Source: Oscillospiraceae bacterium (GTDB lineage: Bacteria; Bacillota; Clostridia; Oscillospirales; Oscillospiraceae). Taken from it: DNA of 37,098 nucleotides. Position 1 is the first letter of the stretch, and each line of letters starts with the position of its first letter. The DNA lies in NCBI GenBank assembly GCA_015067435.1, contig SVMM01000025.1, positions 1 through 37,098 of the forward strand. Reading direction: 5' to 3'. The notes below the pieces were generated by a model. That model was given only the letters and a program-made list of their open reading frames with translations. It had not been told where the DNA came from and did not search any database. Positions 8,718-15,778 of the stretch are shown here, piece by piece. A program made the translations under genes and the position numbers.

Positions 8718-8754
8718 GCGGCGCGCAGCAGCGCAAAACCGTGCCGAAAGGGAG

Positions 8755-10182
8755 ATGGATGCTTCCGTGCAACAGAAAAAGAGCATTGTTCTGCCCATCG
8801 CGCTGGGCATTCTGGGCGCCCTGCTCGCGCTGCATCTCGGTTTCGCCGCGTGGCTGCGCATCGACGGACGTTTTCCGTTTCGCACGCAGATCAACGGCGT
8901 CGACGTGTCGCTCCGGCGCGCTTCGGAGGTGCAGCGCACTTGCATGGACGGCTACTATCCCAACATGAGCTTCACCATCCGGGCGCGCGACGCCCAGCCC
9001 TACGCCGTCATCCCCGAATCCTTTGACTTCTCGGACGCGGCGCGTGTCGAAAGCTTTCTGCCGAAAAACACGCTGACATGGCCGTGTTCTCTCTTTACCG
9101 ACTCGGTCTACACCACCTCGGACGGCAACGCCATCGACAAGCTGGCGGCGCAGATCGAGGCGCTCTCGCCCGCCTTCCGCGAAAGGAACATGCTGGAGCC
9201 GGAAAACGCCTATCTCGCTTACAATGAGGCAGAGAATACATTTTCCGTCGTGCCGGAAACCGCCGGCAGCGCGATCGACACGCAGAAGTTCGAATCTGCG
9301 CTGACTTACCATATCCTCTACGGCAGCGGTGACTTTGACCTCTCCGCCGAGGGCGTGTACCGCAGCGCTGACATCCGGGGCAACTCGGCGGCGCTGCTGG
9401 ACGTCGAGGAACGGCTCAACCGCTTTCTCGCCGCGGAGGTCGTCTACGAGGAGGGCGACTTGCGCATGAGCTTCCCCGCGCGCACGCTCGTGCCGTATCT
9501 CCGCGTCGACCGCGACACGCTCGACGTGTCCTGCGACACCTCCGCCGCCGCGGCGGACGGCGTGTTCGACGCGTTTGCCGCGGAGCTTGCCGCGGCGCTG
9601 GACTCTGACGGCGGGCAGCATGATTTCGTCGCGCACGACGGCTCGGTCATCCCCGTCACGGAAAAGACGTGGCGCGAAAAGCTGGACGTTGCCGCCACGA
9701 CGGAGGCGCTTGCCGCGCTGGACTTTGAGGACTATTGCGCCGCGGAGGACGCGCCGCTCGCCGGAACGCTCGTCTGGGAGCGCGCGGCGCTGGACGCGCT
9801 GACCGACTACGTCGAGGTCGACCTCACCAACCAACGGCTGTATCTCTACACCGGCGGCGAGCTGGCGCTGGAATCGCCTATCGTCTCCGGCTGCGTCGCG
9901 CAGCGCCACACGACGCCCGGCGGCGCGTTCTCGCTGATCGGCAAGTACCGCAACGTCACGCTGACCGGTCCCGGCTACGAGAGCTTCGTGCGCTACTGGA
10001 TGCCGTTCAACAACAAGATTGGACTGCACGACGCGAGCTGGCGCGGCAGCTTCGGCGGCATGATCTACCTGACAAACGGCTCGCACGGCTGCATCAATCT
10101 GCCGCGCAGCGCGGCGGAGACGCTCTTCAACACCATCGACGAGCATTACGCCATCGTCTGCTACTGGCGGCCGTCGGCGTAG
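8755..10182 (+). CDS. Membrane-anchored L,D-transpeptidase, YkuD family (475 aa)
   Basis: A short cytosolic tail is followed by one membrane helix ('VLPIALGILGALLALHLGF'), a long extracellular stalk with a region like the PG_binding_4 domains of Gram-positive L,D-transpeptidases, and a C-terminal YkuD domain. The YkuD domain starts with 'VEVDLTNQRLYLYTGGE' and holds the catalytic 'GLHDASWRGSFGG' and 'SHGCINLP' (Cys nucleophile). Known role: 3-3 cross-linking of peptidoglycan or attachment of proteins to it. The start is uncertain: ATG 8755 abuts AAAGGGAG, GTG 8767 has better spacing, and TTG 8710 would overlap the peptidase stop. Adjacency to the peptidase suggests a cell-surface module. Confidence 0.85.
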   Translation: MDASVQQKKSIVLPIALGILGALLALHLGFAAWLRIDGRFPFRTQINGVDVSLRRASEVQRTCMDGYYPNMSFTIRARDAQPYAVIPESFDFSDAARVESFLPKNTLTWPCSLFTDSVYTTSDGNAIDKLAAQIEALSPAFRERNMLEPENAYLAYNEAENTFSVVPETAGSAIDTQKFESALTYHILYGSGDFDLSAEGVYRSADIRGNSAALLDVEERLNRFLAAEVVYEEGDLRMSFPARTLVPYLRVDRDTLDVSCDTSAAAADGVFDAFAAELAAALDSDGGQHDFVAHDGSVIPVTEKTWREKLDVAATTEALAALDFEDYCAAEDAPLAGTLVWERAALDALTDYVEVDLTNQRLYLYTGGELALESPIVSGCVAQRHTTPGGAFSLIGKYRNVTLTGPGYESFVRYWMPFNNKIGLHDASWRGSFGGMIYLTNGSHGCINLPRSAAETLFNTIDEHYAIVCYWRPSA

Positions 10183-10201
10183 AAAAGCAGCCTCATTACG
10201 A

Positions 10202-10237
10202 CAAAAAAGGAACGCACGAGCGTGCGTTCCTTTTTTG
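10202..10237. terminator. Bidirectional intrinsic terminator between L,D-transpeptidase and rplL
   Basis: Perfect 17-bp inverted repeat (10202-10218 / 10221-10237). The A6 on one side and T6 on the other give a U-run after the GC stem in both directions, so it ends both the plus-strand transpeptidase transcript and the minus-strand rplJL transcript. Confidence 0.9.
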
Positions 10238-10250
10238 TTTGAAAAGCTGA

Positions 10251-10622
10251 TTACTTGAGCTCGACCTTGCCGCCGGCCTCTTCGACCTTCTTCTTGAGCT
10301 CCTCGGCCTCGTCCTTCGCGACGCCCTCCTTGAGAGCCTTCGGCGCGGACTCGACGAACGCCTTCGCCTCGGCGAGGCCCAGGCCGGTGATCTCGCGGAC
10401 GACCTTGATGACCTTGATCTTCGCGGCAGCGTCGAAGCTGGCGAGGACGACGTCAAAGTCGGTCTTCTCCTCGGCGGCGGGAGCGGCAGCACCGACAGCG
10501 GGAGCAGCCATCGCGGCGGCGGAAACGCCGAACTCCTCCTCAAGGGCGTGAACGAGCTCGGAGAGCTCCAGAACGGTCAGAGCCTTGATCTCTTCGATCA
10601 TAGCAGTCACTTTCTCAGACAT
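10251..10622 (-). CDS. rplL: 50S ribosomal protein L7/L12 (123 aa)
   Basis: Typical length and features: an N-terminal dimerisation helix ('[20 protein letters not shown]'), an Ala-rich hinge ('[18 protein letters not shown]') and the C-terminal factor-binding domain '[20 protein letters not shown]' with '[11 protein letters not shown]'. It forms the ribosomal stalk that recruits translational GTPases together with L10, encoded just upstream. It is the last gene of its transcript; the next gene is convergent, so rpoB does not follow as it does in most bacteria. Confidence 0.98.
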   Translation of the reverse strand: MSEKVTAMIEEIKALTVLELSELVHALEEEFGVSAAAMAAPAVGAAAPAAEEKTDFDVVLASFDAAAKIKVIKVVREITGLGLAEAKAFVESAPKALKEGVAKDEAEELKKKVEEAGGKVELK

Positions 10623-10679
10623 GGTAAAGTTCCTCCTGATAAGAATTTTGTTGTTTGTTTGATAGTTGGCTTTTGCCGC

Positions 10680-11219
10680 TTACTCGGCGGCGGGGGCTTC
10701 GGCAGCGGCCTCCCCGGCGGGAGCACCCTGCTTCTCGGCGATCTGCTTGAGCACGACGGCGAGGCCGGTGATGGGCGCGAGCATCGTGCCGAGCACCTGC
10801 GCCTGCAGAACGGGCAGCGCGGGGATCGAGGCGAGGGAGTTGATGGTGGCCATGTCGATGACCTTGCCATCCATGAATCCGCCCTTGATCTCGAACTTGC
10901 CGTCGCCGAGCTTCTTGGCGTAATCGGCGATCACACGCGCGGGCGCCACGGGGTCGCTCGCGATGGCGAGGGACGTGGTGCCGTTGAGCTGGTCGTCCAG
11001 CGCTTCGAGACCGACGTTGTTGAACGCGCGGCGGAGCATGGTGTTCTTGATGACCGCATACTCGACCTGGTTCTCACGGCAGTCCTTGCGCAGGGCGGTG
11101 TCCTCAGCCACGGTAATGCCCTTGTAGTCGACGATGACGCCGGCCGCGGCATTCTTCAGCTTTTCGCTGAGGCTCTCCACGATCGCCTGCTTTTCGGACA
11201 GGACTTTTGCGTTAGGCAT
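10680..11219 (-). CDS. rplJ: 50S ribosomal protein L10 (179 aa)
   Basis: Stalk-base protein that binds 23S rRNA and the L7/L12 dimers. It begins 'MPNAKVLSEKQ' and contains the conserved 'VEYAVIKNTMLRRAF' and 'NGTTSLAIA' regions; the C-terminus ends in an Ala/Glu-rich tail. ATG 11219 is chosen over upstream in-frame starts because GGAGGTG lies nine bases before it. It is preceded by its own promoter and a structured leader, so rplJL can be transcribed and regulated apart from rplKA. Confidence 0.97.
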   Translation of the reverse strand: MPNAKVLSEKQAIVESLSEKLKNAAAGVIVDYKGITVAEDTALRKDCRENQVEYAVIKNTMLRRAFNNVGLEALDDQLNGTTSLAIASDPVAPARVIADYAKKLGDGKFEIKGGFMDGKVIDMATINSLASIPALPVLQAQVLGTMLAPITGLAVVLKQIAEKQGAPAGEAAAEAPAAE

Positions 11220-11222
11220 TCT

Positions 11223-11366
11223 TGGTTTCACCTCCATAGGAATTTGGGGTGCGTTCAAAAGGAAACTGTCCCCACGTCAAAGGACATGAGGACAGTAAGA
11301 AGCAATATAACTTGCCATCCTCGGCAGGATTTACGCGGCGTGCCGCACCTGCTGTCTTTGGAACGC
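11223..11366 (-). ncRNA. Putative L10 leader (autoregulatory 5' UTR of rplJL)
   Basis: A ~145-base untranslated region runs from the predicted rplJ transcription start to the rplJ ribosome binding site. It contains several hairpins, including a 12-bp stem with two G-U pairs at 11265-11276 / 11285-11296 followed by U-rich sequence. In many bacteria this leader binds free L10(L12)4 and represses rplJL. Assignment is by position and fold, not by a covariance model. Confidence 0.65.
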
Positions 11367-11372
11367 TCCGCT

Positions 11373-11401
11373 ATTATATTCAGGCTGGGCAGTGTTGTCA
11401 A
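11373..11401 (-). promoter_or_regulatory. Consensus sigma-A promoter of rplJL
   Basis: Perfect -35 TTGACA (11396-11401) and perfect -10 TATAAT (11373-11378) with an optimal 17-base spacer on the minus strand, 31 bases after the rplA stop. Confidence 0.9.
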
Positions 11402-11432
11402 GCCCAAATATCAAGTTTTTTCGCTGTCTGAA

Positions 11433-12122
11433 TTACAGCTTCGCGGTGCTCATCTTGACGCCGGGGCCCATGGTGGAGGCGACGACGCAGGACTTGATAT
11501 ACTGACCCTTGGCGGCGGCGGGCTTCGCCTTGATGATGGCGCCCATCAGCGCGTCGAAGTTCTCGTTGAGCTTCTCCGGGCCGAAGGAAACCTTGCCGAT
11601 CGGGCAGTGGATGATGTTGGTCTTGTCGAGACGATACTCGACCTTACCGGCCTTGGACTCCTGCACCGCCTTGGCGACGTCGGGGGTCACGGTGCCGGCC
11701 TTCGGGGAGGGCATGAGGCCCTTGGGGCCGAGCACCTTACCGAGACGGCCGACCACGCCCATCATGTCCGGGGAGGCGATGACGACGTCGAAGTCGAACC
11801 AGTTCTCCTTCTGGATCTTCTCAACGAGATCCATCTCGCCGACGTAATCCGCGCCGGCTTCCTTGGCGGCGTCCGCCTTGTCGCCCTTCGCGAAGACGAG
11901 CACGCGGGCGGTCTTGCCCGTGCCGTTCGGCAGGACGATGGCGCCGCGGACCTGCTGGTCGGCGTGACGGGAGTCGACGCCCAGCTTGACGTGCAGCTCG
12001 ACGGTCTCGTCGAACTTGGCGGAAGCGGTCTTGCAGATCAGGCCGAAGCCCTCTGCCGGCTCGTACTGAGCATTCTTATCGATCTGCTTGGCAGCGTCCT
12101 GATACTTCTTACCTCTAAACAT
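11433..12122 (-). CDS. rplA: 50S ribosomal protein L1 (229 aa)
   Basis: Standard length. Starts '[15 protein letters not shown]', with conserved '[20 protein letters not shown]', '[12 protein letters not shown]' and '[20 protein letters not shown]' (rRNA-binding and signature region). L1 forms the L1 stalk at the E site and in many bacteria represses its own operon. It lies 14 bases after rplK in the same transcript; the rplJL promoter follows. Confidence 0.98.
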   Translation of the reverse strand: MFRGKKYQDAAKQIDKNAQYEPAEGFGLICKTASAKFDETVELHVKLGVDSRHADQQVRGAIVLPNGTGKTARVLVFAKGDKADAAKEAGADYVGEMDLVEKIQKENWFDFDVVIASPDMMGVVGRLGKVLGPKGLMPSPKAGTVTPDVAKAVQESKAGKVEYRLDKTNIIHCPIGKVSFGPEKLNENFDALMGAIIKAKPAAAKGQYIKSCVVASTMGPGVKMSTAKL

Positions 12123-12136
12123 TGCTCAATACCCCC

Positions 12137-12562
12137 TTACTCTTCCACCGTGACGCCCATGGAGCGCGCGGTGCCCGCGATCATGCTCATCGCCGCCTCA
12201 AGGCTGCCGGCGTTGAGGTCGCGCATCTTCATCTCGGCGATCTTCTGGATGGACGCCTTGGAGATCTTGGCAACCTTCTCCTTGTTGGGCACGCCGGACG
12301 CCTTCTCGATGTTGCACTCCTTCTTGATGAGAACGGCGGCGGGCGGCGTCTTGGTGATGAAGCTGAAGGAACGGTCCGCGTACACGGTGATGACGACGGG
12401 GATGATCAGGCCCATGTCGTTCTTCGTGCGCTCGTTGAACTCCTTGGTGAACGCGGCGATGTTGATGCCGTGCTGGCCGAGCGCGGGGCCGACCGGGGGA
12501 GCGGGCGTTGCCTTGCCCGCGGGAATCTGCAGTTTGACGTAACCGACTACTTTCTGTGCCAT
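12137..12562 (-). CDS. rplK: 50S ribosomal protein L11 (141 aa)
   Basis: Canonical 141-residue L11: N-terminal proline-rich '[20 protein letters not shown]', '[17 protein letters not shown]' and a C-terminal RNA-binding domain ending '[13 protein letters not shown]'. It forms the GTPase-associated centre with 23S rRNA. ATG 12562 has AAGGAGG eight bases upstream; a GTG nine bases earlier is poorly placed. Confidence 0.98.
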   Translation of the reverse strand: MAQKVVGYVKLQIPAGKATPAPPVGPALGQHGINIAAFTKEFNERTKNDMGLIIPVVITVYADRSFSFITKTPPAAVLIKKECNIEKASGVPNKEKVAKISKASIQKIAEMKMRDLNAGSLEAAMSMIAGTARSMGVTVEE

Positions 12563-12597
12563 GAATGGCACCTCCTTCTATAAATGTGGTAACGAGC

Positions 12598-12659
12598 GAG
12601 ACGCAAGCTCCTGCGTCTCTCCCACTGTGCCGCTTGCGCGGCTCATCGCGTTTAGCGAT
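12598..12659 (-). other. Three tandem hairpins between nusG and rplK
   Basis: Stems at 12598-12605/12612-12619 (8 bp), 12629-12633/12638-12642 (5 bp) and 12645-12649/12655-12659 (5 bp) fill most of the 109-base gap. None has a U-run. They could be a leader or L1-binding region or an mRNA-stability element ahead of rplKA. Confidence 0.4.
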
Positions 12660-12671
12660 ATTTGCGGGGTT

Positions 12672-13199
12672 TCAGCGGTCCACGACCTCCACCTGATCGA
12701 GCTCCAGCTCGACCGGCGTTTCGCGCCCGAACATGGACACGACGACGCAGACCTTGTTCTTCTCGGCGTCGATCTCGTCCACCGTTCCGATGAACGTGGC
12801 GAGCGGCCCGTCGGTGATCTTGACCTGATCTCCGACCTTGTAGAGCACGACGATCTCGTGCTTCTCCATGCCGAGGGCCTGCACCTCCTCCTCGGTGAGG
12901 GGGATGGCGTTGTTGGCGGAACCGACAAAGCCGGTCACACCGCGGATGTTGCGGATCAAGTGCCAGGTATCGTCCGTCATAATCATCTTCACGAGCACGT
13001 AGCCCGGGAAGACCTTGCGCTCGACCTGCTTGGAGTCGCCCGACTCGGTGATCTCGGTCACCGTTTCCATCGGGATCTGGATGTCCAGGATCTTGTCCTC
13101 CAGGTGGCGGTTGACGACGAACTTTTCGATCGCGGTCTTGACGGCGTTTTCATAACCGGAGTAGGTATGGGCGACATACCATTTTGCGCTCTCAGCCAT
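12672..13199 (-). CDS. nusG: Transcription elongation/antitermination factor NusG (175 aa)
   Basis: NGN domain 'KWYVAHTYSGYENAVKTAIE', the conserved 'VFPGYVLVKMIM' and 'IRNIRGVTGFVGS', then a C-terminal KOW domain 'VGDQVKITDGPLATFIGTVDEID'. It binds RNA polymerase and, through KOW, ribosomal S10 or Rho. The MAESAKW start at 13199 fits family length; the reading frame stays open 27 codons further up into secE, but that part is not conserved. Follows secE by 14 bases. Confidence 0.97.
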   Translation of the reverse strand: MAESAKWYVAHTYSGYENAVKTAIEKFVVNRHLEDKILDIQIPMETVTEITESGDSKQVERKVFPGYVLVKMIMTDDTWHLIRNIRGVTGFVGSANNAIPLTEEEVQALGMEKHEIVVLYKVGDQVKITDGPLATFIGTVDEIDAEKNKVCVVVSMFGRETPVELELDQVEVVDR

Positions 13200-13213
13200 G
13201 ATGTAAGCCTCTC

Positions 13214-13426
13214 TCAGCCCGCGAGGCCGATCAGCAGATGCACTGCCGAAACGGCGGCATAGTCGAAGATCCAGATGCACGCGCCGACGACCAGCGAGAA
13301 CATCAGCACCGTGCCGGTGTCTTTCAGCGTCTTCTTGGGCGCGGGCCAGACGACCTTCTTCAGTTCGCTTTTCATTTCACGGAACCATCTGCCGCGATCC
13401 TTTTTTTCCTTCTTTTCTTCTGCCAT
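13214..13426 (-). CDS. secE: Preprotein translocase subunit SecE (70 aa)
   Basis: Short protein with a charged N-terminus, the family's amphipathic 'REMKSELKKVVWPAPKKTLKDT' region (conserved K-V-x-WP) and one membrane helix ('VLMFSLVVGACIWIFDYA'). It clamps the SecY channel. Position between rpmG and nusG is the classic order. Confidence 0.96.
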   Translation of the reverse strand: MAEEKKEKKDRGRWFREMKSELKKVVWPAPKKTLKDTGTVLMFSLVVGACIWIFDYAAVSAVHLLIGLAG

Positions 13427-13446
13427 GACTTTCTACAACCTTTCGC

Positions 13447-13596
13447 TTACTTCGTCTCGCTGTGAACGGTATGCTTCCTGCAGAAGGGACAATACTTGTT
13501 CAGCTCCAGCTTGTCCGGGGTGTTCTTCTTGTTCTTCACCGTGTTGTAGTTTCTCTGCTTGCACTCGTTGCACCTCAGAGTGACCTTCACGCGCAT
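13447..13596 (-). CDS. rpmG: 50S ribosomal protein L33, zinc-binding form (49 aa)
   Basis: 49 residues with two CxxC pairs, '[10 protein letters not shown]' and 'KYCPFCRKH', so the C+ (zinc-binding) type. GGAGG sits eight bases before the ATG at 13596. First gene of the rpmG-secE-nusG transcript. Confidence 0.97.
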   Translation of the reverse strand: MRVKVTLRCNECKQRNYNTVKNKKNTPDKLELNKYCPFCRKHTVHSETK

Positions 13597-13711
13597 ATGC
13601 GGCACCTCCTCTTTCGATTGCCTCCCTGTTTGGATTAAAGAGCGGATTTTCCCGTGCGTGAAAAGCGAAAAATGCGCACAAAAAGAAAGCCCTCTTTCAC
13701 AGGTAATCGGT

Positions 13712-13740
13712 ACTATACCATAGCACCCGCGAAAGGTCAA
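13712..13740 (-). promoter_or_regulatory. Promoter of rpmG-secE-nusG with upstream A-tracts
   Basis: -35 TTGACC (13735-13740), 17-base spacer, -10 TATAGT (13712-13717) with an extended TGG on the minus strand. Directly upstream are A-tracts (13743-13749 and 13755-13760) spaced about one helical turn, which could act as an UP element. The second A-tract lies inside the 14-bp repeat that bounds the mobile element. The ~115-base leader holds no tRNA gene. Confidence 0.85.
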
Positions 13741-13751
13741 GCTTTTTTTCA

Positions 13752-13765
13752 CGGTTTTTTCGATT
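13752..13765. repeat. Left 14-bp direct repeat (attL-like)
   Basis: CGGTTTTTTCGATT, identical to 24864-24877. It lies 50 bases past the transposase stop and abuts the rpmG promoter's A-tracts, as expected for the left junction of a site-specifically integrated element. Confidence 0.75.
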
Positions 13766-13815
13766 CGCAAAATGCAAGGGTAAACGTGAAGATTATGTAT
13801 GAAGATTTTTAATCG

Positions 13816-14889
13816 TTATATCGCAACCGATAAATTGATTCCCTCCCTGCAAAGCGCGTCCTGCCACATCCTCTCCGGCGTGTTTCCGCCCAGCCTCCGG
13901 CGCGCGTAGCCGTTCATCCATCGCGCCGCCTCGATGAAGTCCTCGTCCGGTATGGCGTCGAAGTCCGCGCCCTTCGGCAGCTTGCGCCGCAGCATCCCGT
14001 TCTGGTTCTCGTTGGTGCCGCGCTCGTAGCTGCTGTACGGATGCGTGTAGTACACCTTCGTCCTCTTCGTGCCGTCCTTCGACGTTTCCATGCCGGCGCA
14101 GTCCTGAAACTCGCTGCCGTTGTCGAAGGTGATGCTCTTGAACACGCGTGGGAAGTCCGCGCCCAGCTTCGCCTCCAGCTCGTCCAGCGCCTTCACGACC
14201 TCCGCCTTCGTGCAGGCCGCGAGCGGCAGCACGATTTCCTTTGTCATCACGCGCTCCGTCAGCGTCAGCGCGCACTTGCGGTTCGTCTTCTTGCCCTTCA
14301 CCGTGTCGCCCTCCCAGTGGAACGGCTCGCTGCGGTCATTGATATTCTCCGGTCTCTTCTCGATGCTCTCGCCCTTCGGCACATGCGCGTTCGCTGTTAC
14401 CTTCGTGTACTTCTGCTTCGACTTGCCCTTGCGCGGCAGCGCCTTCATGGTGAGATGCAGGAACACGTCGTGATGAATCCAGTTGTACAGCGTCTTCTCG
14501 CACACCTTCGTCTGGAACTCCATTCCCTCCAGCTCGATGTCGCGCAGGATGGTGTACGGGCTTTTGTTCTCGTCGATGGCCTTGTGCTCCACATAGTCGT
14601 GGAAGGCGTAGTCGCTGCCCAGCTTAATCGGACGGCCCTTGCCGCGTTTGTTCTCCTCGTACTGCGCCTGCGCCTTGTCCGCGCTGTACCTCTCCTCCGT
14701 CGTCAGGTCAGAATTGAGATGCGTATAGGTGACGTTCGGACGGTGAAGCTCGCGCCATACCGTCTGATATGTCGTGCGCAGCGCGTCCGCGATTTCCTGA
14801 ATCTTCGCGCCTTCGTTCAGCATCTTCTCAATTTTTCTCCTGTCGTTGTGTGTCAGGTGGTGGAAGTAGCCGCAAACCTTCTTCGCCAT
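13816..14889 (-). CDS. IS30-family DDE transposase (357 aa)
   Basis: An N-terminal HTH ('LTHNDRRKIEKMLNEGAKIQ', 'IADALRTTYQTVWRELHR') is followed by a DDE catalytic domain: 'HWEGDTVKG' (first Asp), 'SITFDNGSEF' (second Asp) and 'YERGTNENQNGMLRRKLPKG' (Glu). All three catalytic residues are present and the length is typical, so it should be active. ATG 14889 has AAGGAGG eight bases upstream. It sits at the element's edge next to the repressor gene, the position of an integrase in a prophage. Either it is a plain IS that landed there or it is the element's own integration enzyme; no convincing short IS terminal repeats were found right around the gene. Confidence 0.92.
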   Translation of the reverse strand: MAKKVCGYFHHLTHNDRRKIEKMLNEGAKIQEIADALRTTYQTVWRELHRPNVTYTHLNSDLTTEERYSADKAQAQYEENKRGKGRPIKLGSDYAFHDYVEHKAIDENKSPYTILRDIELEGMEFQTKVCEKTLYNWIHHDVFLHLTMKALPRKGKSKQKYTKVTANAHVPKGESIEKRPENINDRSEPFHWEGDTVKGKKTNRKCALTLTERVMTKEIVLPLAACTKAEVVKALDELEAKLGADFPRVFKSITFDNGSEFQDCAGMETSKDGTKRTKVYYTHPYSSYERGTNENQNGMLRRKLPKGADFDAIPDEDFIEAARWMNGYARRRLGGNTPERMWQDALCREGINLSVAI

Positions 14890-14923
14890 CCTCTTCGCCT
14901 CCTTCTGTTTTGTGTGGATTTTT

Positions 14924-14953
14924 ATTCTAAAGGCGATTATCTCGATTTGTCAA
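14924..14953 (-). promoter_or_regulatory. Promoter of the IS30-type transposase
   Basis: -35 TTGACA (14948-14953), 18-base spacer, -10 TAGAAT (14924-14929) on the minus strand, downstream of the xre terminator, so the transposase is independently transcribed. Confidence 0.7.
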
Positions 14954-14959
14954 GATAGC

Positions 14960-14988
14960 AAAACCGCCCGCCTCCACCGGCGAGCGGT
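14960..14988 (-). terminator. Intrinsic terminator of the xre gene
   Basis: 10-bp GC-rich stem with one G-U pair (14963-14972 / 14979-14988) followed on the minus strand by TTTT. It begins at the last base of the xre stop codon. Confidence 0.8.
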
Positions 14989-15230
14989 CAATCTTTATCC
15001 AGCAGCCATGCCGTCGTCACGTTCAGCGCCTCCGCCAGATACGGCAGCTCGAAGTCCGGCACGATGCGCTTGCCGATTTCAATGCGGCTGACAGCCAGCT
15101 GCGACAGCGGCAGGCCCGTGACCTGCAACCGTGCCGCCAGCTCTTCCTGCGTCAGTTCCGCCCGCAGTCTTGCCTCGCGCACACGCTCGCCGCAGCGGTT
15201 CAGTTTCCCGTCCGGCAGGAATATCTTCAC
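14988..15230 (-). CDS. XRE-family HTH repressor (80 aa)
   Basis: Compact Cro/CI-type helix-turn-helix: 'CGERVREARLRAELTQEELA' and 'LSQLAVSRIEIGKRIVPDFE', ending 'LAEALNVTTAWLLDKD'. This is the common short phage and ICE repressor of Clostridia, whose members begin with a hydrophobic-'LPDGK'-like segment. GTG 15230 is preferred because GGGAGG lies eight bases upstream; a longer frame from 15275 has no such site. It likely binds the palindrome at 15287-15303 and controls both its own promoter and the divergent one. Confidence 0.85.
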   Translation of the reverse strand: MKIFLPDGKLNRCGERVREARLRAELTQEELAARLQVTGLPLSQLAVSRIEIGKRIVPDFELPYLAEALNVTTAWLLDKD

Positions 15231-15262
15231 GCGCCCCGCCTCCCTTAATCGTCTTTTGCATA

Positions 15263-15321
15263 TTGACGATACCACTTTCCCGTGCTATCTTTAGTCTAAA
15301 GATGAATAAGACGTAAGTAAA
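15263..15321. promoter_or_regulatory. Divergent overlapping promoters with shared operator palindrome
   Basis: The plus promoter has -35 TTGACG (15263-15268) and -10 TATCTT (15286-15291), spacer 17. The minus promoter for xre has -35 TTTACT (15316-15321) and -10 TAGACT (15293-15298), spacer 17. A 17-bp palindrome, ATCTTTAG-T-CTAAAGAT at 15287-15303, covers both -10 boxes. This is a classic layout for a lysogeny-type switch; the XRE protein is the obvious binder, though binding is inferred. Confidence 0.75.
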
Positions 15322-15348
15322 CGTAACTTTGAAAGGAAGGTGCTTTCC

Positions 15349-15729
15349 GTGGATTATGTCGGCGTTGTCATTTTGGCGTACCTCGCCTATGTGGTTTTTG
15401 ATATTCTGTTCCTTAAGCCGCGCCGCGAACGCGCAGTTTTTCGTGAGCGCGTCTATGGTTTTGCCTCCTGCGTTGCATCCTGCGATGTCGGTGGCGGCAT
15501 ATACCTTGGCGACTTCATGGACCTTGTTGATGCAAACCTCTCTCGCGTCGAAAAACCGCAGTCCTCCGACGACCCTTTGTATGGTAAGTCTGCGCCGGAG
15601 TACGCCGTTTTATTGCTTGAATTCTATGCCGAGCAGGAAGGCTTGCTTCGCCTGCGCAGTTATTGTTCCGAGCTTCAGCGCGGCATCGAGCGCCTGTGTG
15701 TCTACAGCAACGCCCGCAGCTTGGTTTGA
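15349..15729 (+). CDS. Small membrane-anchored protein of unknown function (126 aa)
   Basis: GTG start eight bases after GGAAGG; a GTG nine bases earlier abuts the site and is less likely. One N-terminal membrane helix ('VGVVILAYLAYVVFDILFL') is followed by a basic stretch 'KPRRERAVFRERVYGF', then a soluble domain with several Cys ('ASCVASCDVGG') and 'YAEQEGLLRLRSYCSELQ'. I do not recognise a family. It is the first gene behind the repressor-controlled plus promoter, so it would be made when the repressor is released. A phage conversion or exclusion protein is possible but unproven. Confidence 0.6.
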   Translation: MDYVGVVILAYLAYVVFDILFLKPRRERAVFRERVYGFASCVASCDVGGGIYLGDFMDLVDANLSRVEKPQSSDDPLYGKSAPEYAVLLLEFYAEQEGLLRLRSYCSELQRGIERLCVYSNARSLV

Positions 15730-15755
15730 CTTCCCACCTTCTCGCGTGCTATACT
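15726..15755 (+). promoter_or_regulatory. Promoter of the 82-aa membrane protein gene
   Basis: -35 TTGACT (15726-15731), 18-base spacer, -10 TATACT (15750-15755), just 24 bases ahead of the start codon. It overlaps the end of the preceding gene, so the 82-aa gene has autonomous expression. Confidence 0.7.
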
Positions 15756-15778
15756 CGCCATCGAAAGGTGGTGCTTCT

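Noticed and set aside
13597-13711. Possible tRNA-Trp ahead of secE, as in some bacteria
   Set aside because: No cloverleaf or T-arm consensus can be read in this leader.
14890-14960. Terminal inverted repeats that would make the transposase a simple stand-alone insertion sequence
   Set aside because: The sequence directly flanking the gene shows a promoter and terminator, and I found no matching inverted ends on its two sides.
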